From assembly GCA_937930625.1 (NCBI GenBank), contig CALHBW010000521.1, positions 1 through 14,854 on the forward strand: DNA of 14,854 nt, given 5' to 3'. Below, one piece after another: positions 13,165 through 14,854 of this stretch. The notes below the pieces were generated by a model. The model made no database searches and had not been told where the DNA came from. It worked only from the letters and a program-made list of their open reading frames with translations. Position numbers and translations under genes: made by a program. Each line of letters opens with the position of its first letter. Position 1 is the first letter of the stretch. The stretch is from an uncultured Saprospiraceae bacterium. GTDB taxonomy: Bacteria; Bacteroidota; Bacteroidia; Chitinophagales; Saprospiraceae.

Positions 13165-13728
13165 TTAATTAAGTGCCACAAAATCAGGGACTTGCCCGAT
13201 AACAGAATAGACATTTCCCTTGTCATTGAGTACCTCTCGCCAAAGATTGTCGTAGTTTTCTTTAAAAACATAATCAAATTGCCCTTTCTGAGCAATCCAC
13301 GAGCCACTACGTATTTCCTGTTCCAGTTGAGTAGGATCCCAACCCGAATAGCCGACAAAAAAACGAATGTCATCTTCATGAACATGCCCGTTTTCAATCA
13401 TCATTTTTAATTGGTCAAAATGTCCGCCCCAATAAATATTGTCAACGACATGTGCTGCACCTTCGAGTCGTTCGCCAAGCGTGTGCATATAGTGGAGTGT
13501 ATCTGTACGTACCGGTCCGCCGTAATATACCTCTGCCTCAAAATCAGGGAAATCATTCACCAATTCGCTCACCTGCATCCGCACTGATTTATTGAGGATA
13601 AAACCTATCGTACCTTCTTCTCTATCATGTTCGCACAACAAGACCACAGACCTGCGGAAGTAAGGGTCCAACATAAAAGGCTGCGCTAGTAGCAGATGAC
13701 CGGAATGTATTTTTTTTAACTTTTTCAT
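13165..13728 (-). CDS. yqgE: YqgE/AlgH family protein
   Basis: A 187-aa cytoplasmic protein, the usual length of the family. ATG 13728 (MKKLKKIHSGHLLLAQPF) is chosen over an in-frame TTG three codons earlier. Family hallmarks are GHLLLAQPFMLDPYFRRSVVLL near the N-terminus (G-x-L-L-[IV]-[AS]-x-P-x-[ML]), GTIGFILNKSV, VYYGGPVRTDTLHYMH and a later FFVGYSGWDPTQLEQEI with W-I-x-x-G/Q. The fold is known structurally, but its biochemical role is not established; AlgH was once linked to alginate regulation in Pseudomonas. It follows fabD on the same strand after a 253-bp repeat-filled gap. Its stop is near CAAATTCCAAATTCC words in the spacer facing the barrel gene. Confidence 0.93.
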   Translation of the reverse strand: MKKLKKIHSGHLLLAQPFMLDPYFRRSVVLLCEHDREEGTIGFILNKSVRMQVSELVNDFPDFEAEVYYGGPVRTDTLHYMHTLGERLEGAAHVVDNIYWGGHFDQLKMMIENGHVHEDDIRFFVGYSGWDPTQLEQEIRSGSWIAQKGQFDYVFKENYDNLWREVLNDKGNVYSVIGQVPDFVALN

Positions 13729-13803
13729 TAGATACAAAACATCTCTGGCAAATGGTAAGATTAAGACAGTGAAACCCGCCTTTTGGTCACGTTTTTTAAT
13801 GCT

Positions 13804-13982
13804 TAAATGTTGTAATGCGATAATGTTTTTGAATGAGTGAATGAGTGAATTTTGAATGAGTGAATGTGTAATGCAATAATGTTTATTCTCTTGTTGAATT
13901 AACGCATTTCATCATTATCACATTGTAGCATTAAAAACATTCACTCATTCGCTCATTCAAAATTCACTCATTCAAATACATT
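13804..13982. repeat. Inverted pair of GAATGAGTGAAT elements between fabD and yqgE
   Basis: 13804-13881 reads GAATGAGTGAATTTTGAATG-type sequence plus GTAATGCGATAATG words on the plus strand. 13903-13982 is the same composite on the reverse strand, ending in TTTTTAATGCTACAATG. The reverse copy starts at the fabD stop codon TGA. The pair can form a long stem and matches the elements at 4362-4693 and 4919-5008. Confidence 0.85.
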
Positions 13983-14854
13983 CAAACATTATAAATAAGC
14001 GTTTCTGTGGGAATTTTACGGTTGACTTTTTTGACCATGCCTTGCAAGACTTTTCCCTTACCGCCTACCTCAGTGAATTGGGACGCGCCTGCGGCGAGCA
14101 TATTTTGGAGTGTCTGTGTCCAACGGACGGGGGCGGTGAGTTGCTCAATTAGGTTTTTACGGATAACTTCGGGATTAGTTTCCGCTTGTGCATCAACGTT
14201 TTGATATACAGGACATTGTGGTTTCGAGAAGTTGGTTTCTTCAATCGCTTGTTGCAATTCCTCTCTTGCCGAAGCCATCAATGGAGAGTGAAATGCACCG
14301 CCCACAGGCAAAACCAAAGCACGTCGCGCACCTACTTCCTTTAATTTTTCTACTGCCGAAACCACGCCATTCACCGTACCGGAAATCACCAATTGACCCG
14401 GACAATTATAATTTGCAGGCACTACAATATCATCTATTCCCTCGCAGACCCTTTCCACCACGTCATCTTCCAAACCAAGAATGGCTGCCATCGTACTTTC
14501 CTGTGCTTCACAGGCTTTTTGCATCGCCATTGCGCGTTTGTAAACCAGTTGCAATCCATCCTCAAAACTCAATGCGCCCACTGCTGTCAGTGCCGAAAAT
14601 TCACCCAAAGAATGTCCCGCTACCATATCCGGTTGAAAGACATCTTCCCGCAAACGAGCCGTAATGACGGAGTGCAAAAAAATTGCAGGTTGCGTGATTT
14701 TCGTCTGCTTCAAATCTTCTTCAGTACCTGCAAACATCACATCTGTAATACAAAAGCCAAGCAGGTCGTTTGCCTGTTCGAAGAGGCTGCTTGCAAGGTC
14801 GGATTGTTCGTACAAATCCTCGCCCATGCCTGCAAATTGTGCGCCCTGTCCGGG
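13982..14854 (-). CDS. fabD: Malonyl-CoA:ACP transacylase FabD, 5' end cut by the window
   Basis: 290 codons are present. The first visible residues PGQGAQFAGMGEDLYEQ are the FabD N-terminal motif, so only about 6-10 codons lie beyond the window edge. The enzyme transfers malonyl from CoA to acyl carrier protein, supplying fatty-acid elongation in the cytoplasm. Visible active-site features are GHSLGEFSAL with the nucleophilic Ser, the conserved Arg in VYKRAMAMQ that binds the malonyl carboxylate, GAFHSPLM with the catalytic His, and Gln in the first GQG loop. The C-terminal FTEVGGKGKVLQGMVKK is also typical. The stop TGA is the first codon of a GAATGAGTGAAT-type repeat. The gene looks intact. 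Confidence 0.96.
   Translation of the reverse strand, partial: PGQGAQFAGMGEDLYEQSDLASSLFEQANDLLGFCITDVMFAGTEEDLKQTKITQPAIFLHSVITARLREDVFQPDMVAGHSLGEFSALTAVGALSFEDGLQLVYKRAMAMQKACEAQESTMAAILGLEDDVVERVCEGIDDIVVPANYNCPGQLVISGTVNGVVSAVEKLKEVGARRALVLPVGGAFHSPLMASAREELQQAIEETNFSKPQCPVYQNVDAQAETNPEVIRKNLIEQLTAPVRWTQTLQNMLAAGASQFTEVGGKGKVLQGMVKKVNRKIPTETLIYNV

Noticed and set aside
14188..14664. 158-codon frame opposite fabD
   Set aside because: It lies antisense to an intact FabD with clear active-site motifs; proline- and histidine-rich translation is typical of a shadow frame.

Overview
The window looks like chromosomal DNA of a Bacteroidota bacterium (Bacteroidetes), perhaps a Saprospiria- or Cytophagia-like lineage. 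The grounds are AT-rich intergenic DNA, starts without clear Shine-Dalgarno sequences, a TPR/beta-propeller/OmpA lipoprotein with the architecture of the type IX secretion protein PorE, an ECF sigma factor next to an unusual TPR-bearing membrane anti-sigma-like protein, an M43 (cytophagalysin-type) metalloprotease and a PorT-like outer-membrane barrel. The lineage below phylum is inference. No RNA gene or CRISPR array was seen.

Layout. 1-303: non-coding, with one copy of a dispersed repeat. 304-855 (+): small secreted protein with a very basic tail. 921-2912 (-): PorE-like lipoprotein, convergent with the first gene across a strong hairpin. 3027-3327 (-): toxin-antitoxin relic, an RHH-like antitoxin joined to the last ~30 codons of a PIN toxin. 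3442-4332 (+): RDD membrane protein. 4333-4998: tandem-repeat array plus an inverted copy. 9434 down to 4999 (-): four same-strand genes, namely ECF sigma factor, anti-sigma-like TPR protein, TPR-AAA+ ATPase and TPR protein with six membrane helices. 9694-10158 (+) and 10252-11724 (+): secreted 154-aa protein and M43 protease, divergent from the sigma gene. 11725-12281: terminator, then a 161-bp MITE inserted in a second copy of the dispersed repeat. 12282-13076 (+): outer-membrane barrel. 13728-13165 (-): YqgE. 14854-13982 (-): FabD, cut by the window edge at its first few codons.

Functionally the window mixes housekeeping (FabD, YqgE), cell-envelope and secretion functions (PorE-like, RDD, barrel, M43 protease) and a possible stress or envelope-signalling set (sigma, anti-sigma, AAA+, TPR membrane protein). 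Three consecutive genes of that set carry TPRs, which suggests but does not prove shared function.

The most unusual signal is in the intergenic DNA. Many gaps hold short-word repeats (AAACTT, GAATGAGTGAAT, GATTTTTGATT, GAGACGTGAGAC), usually in inverted pairs. They often begin at or within a few bases of a stop codon in one orientation, and lie just upstream of start codons in the opposite orientation. The second notable signal is the MITE: the window also holds the matching empty site, which shows an 8-bp target duplication directly.
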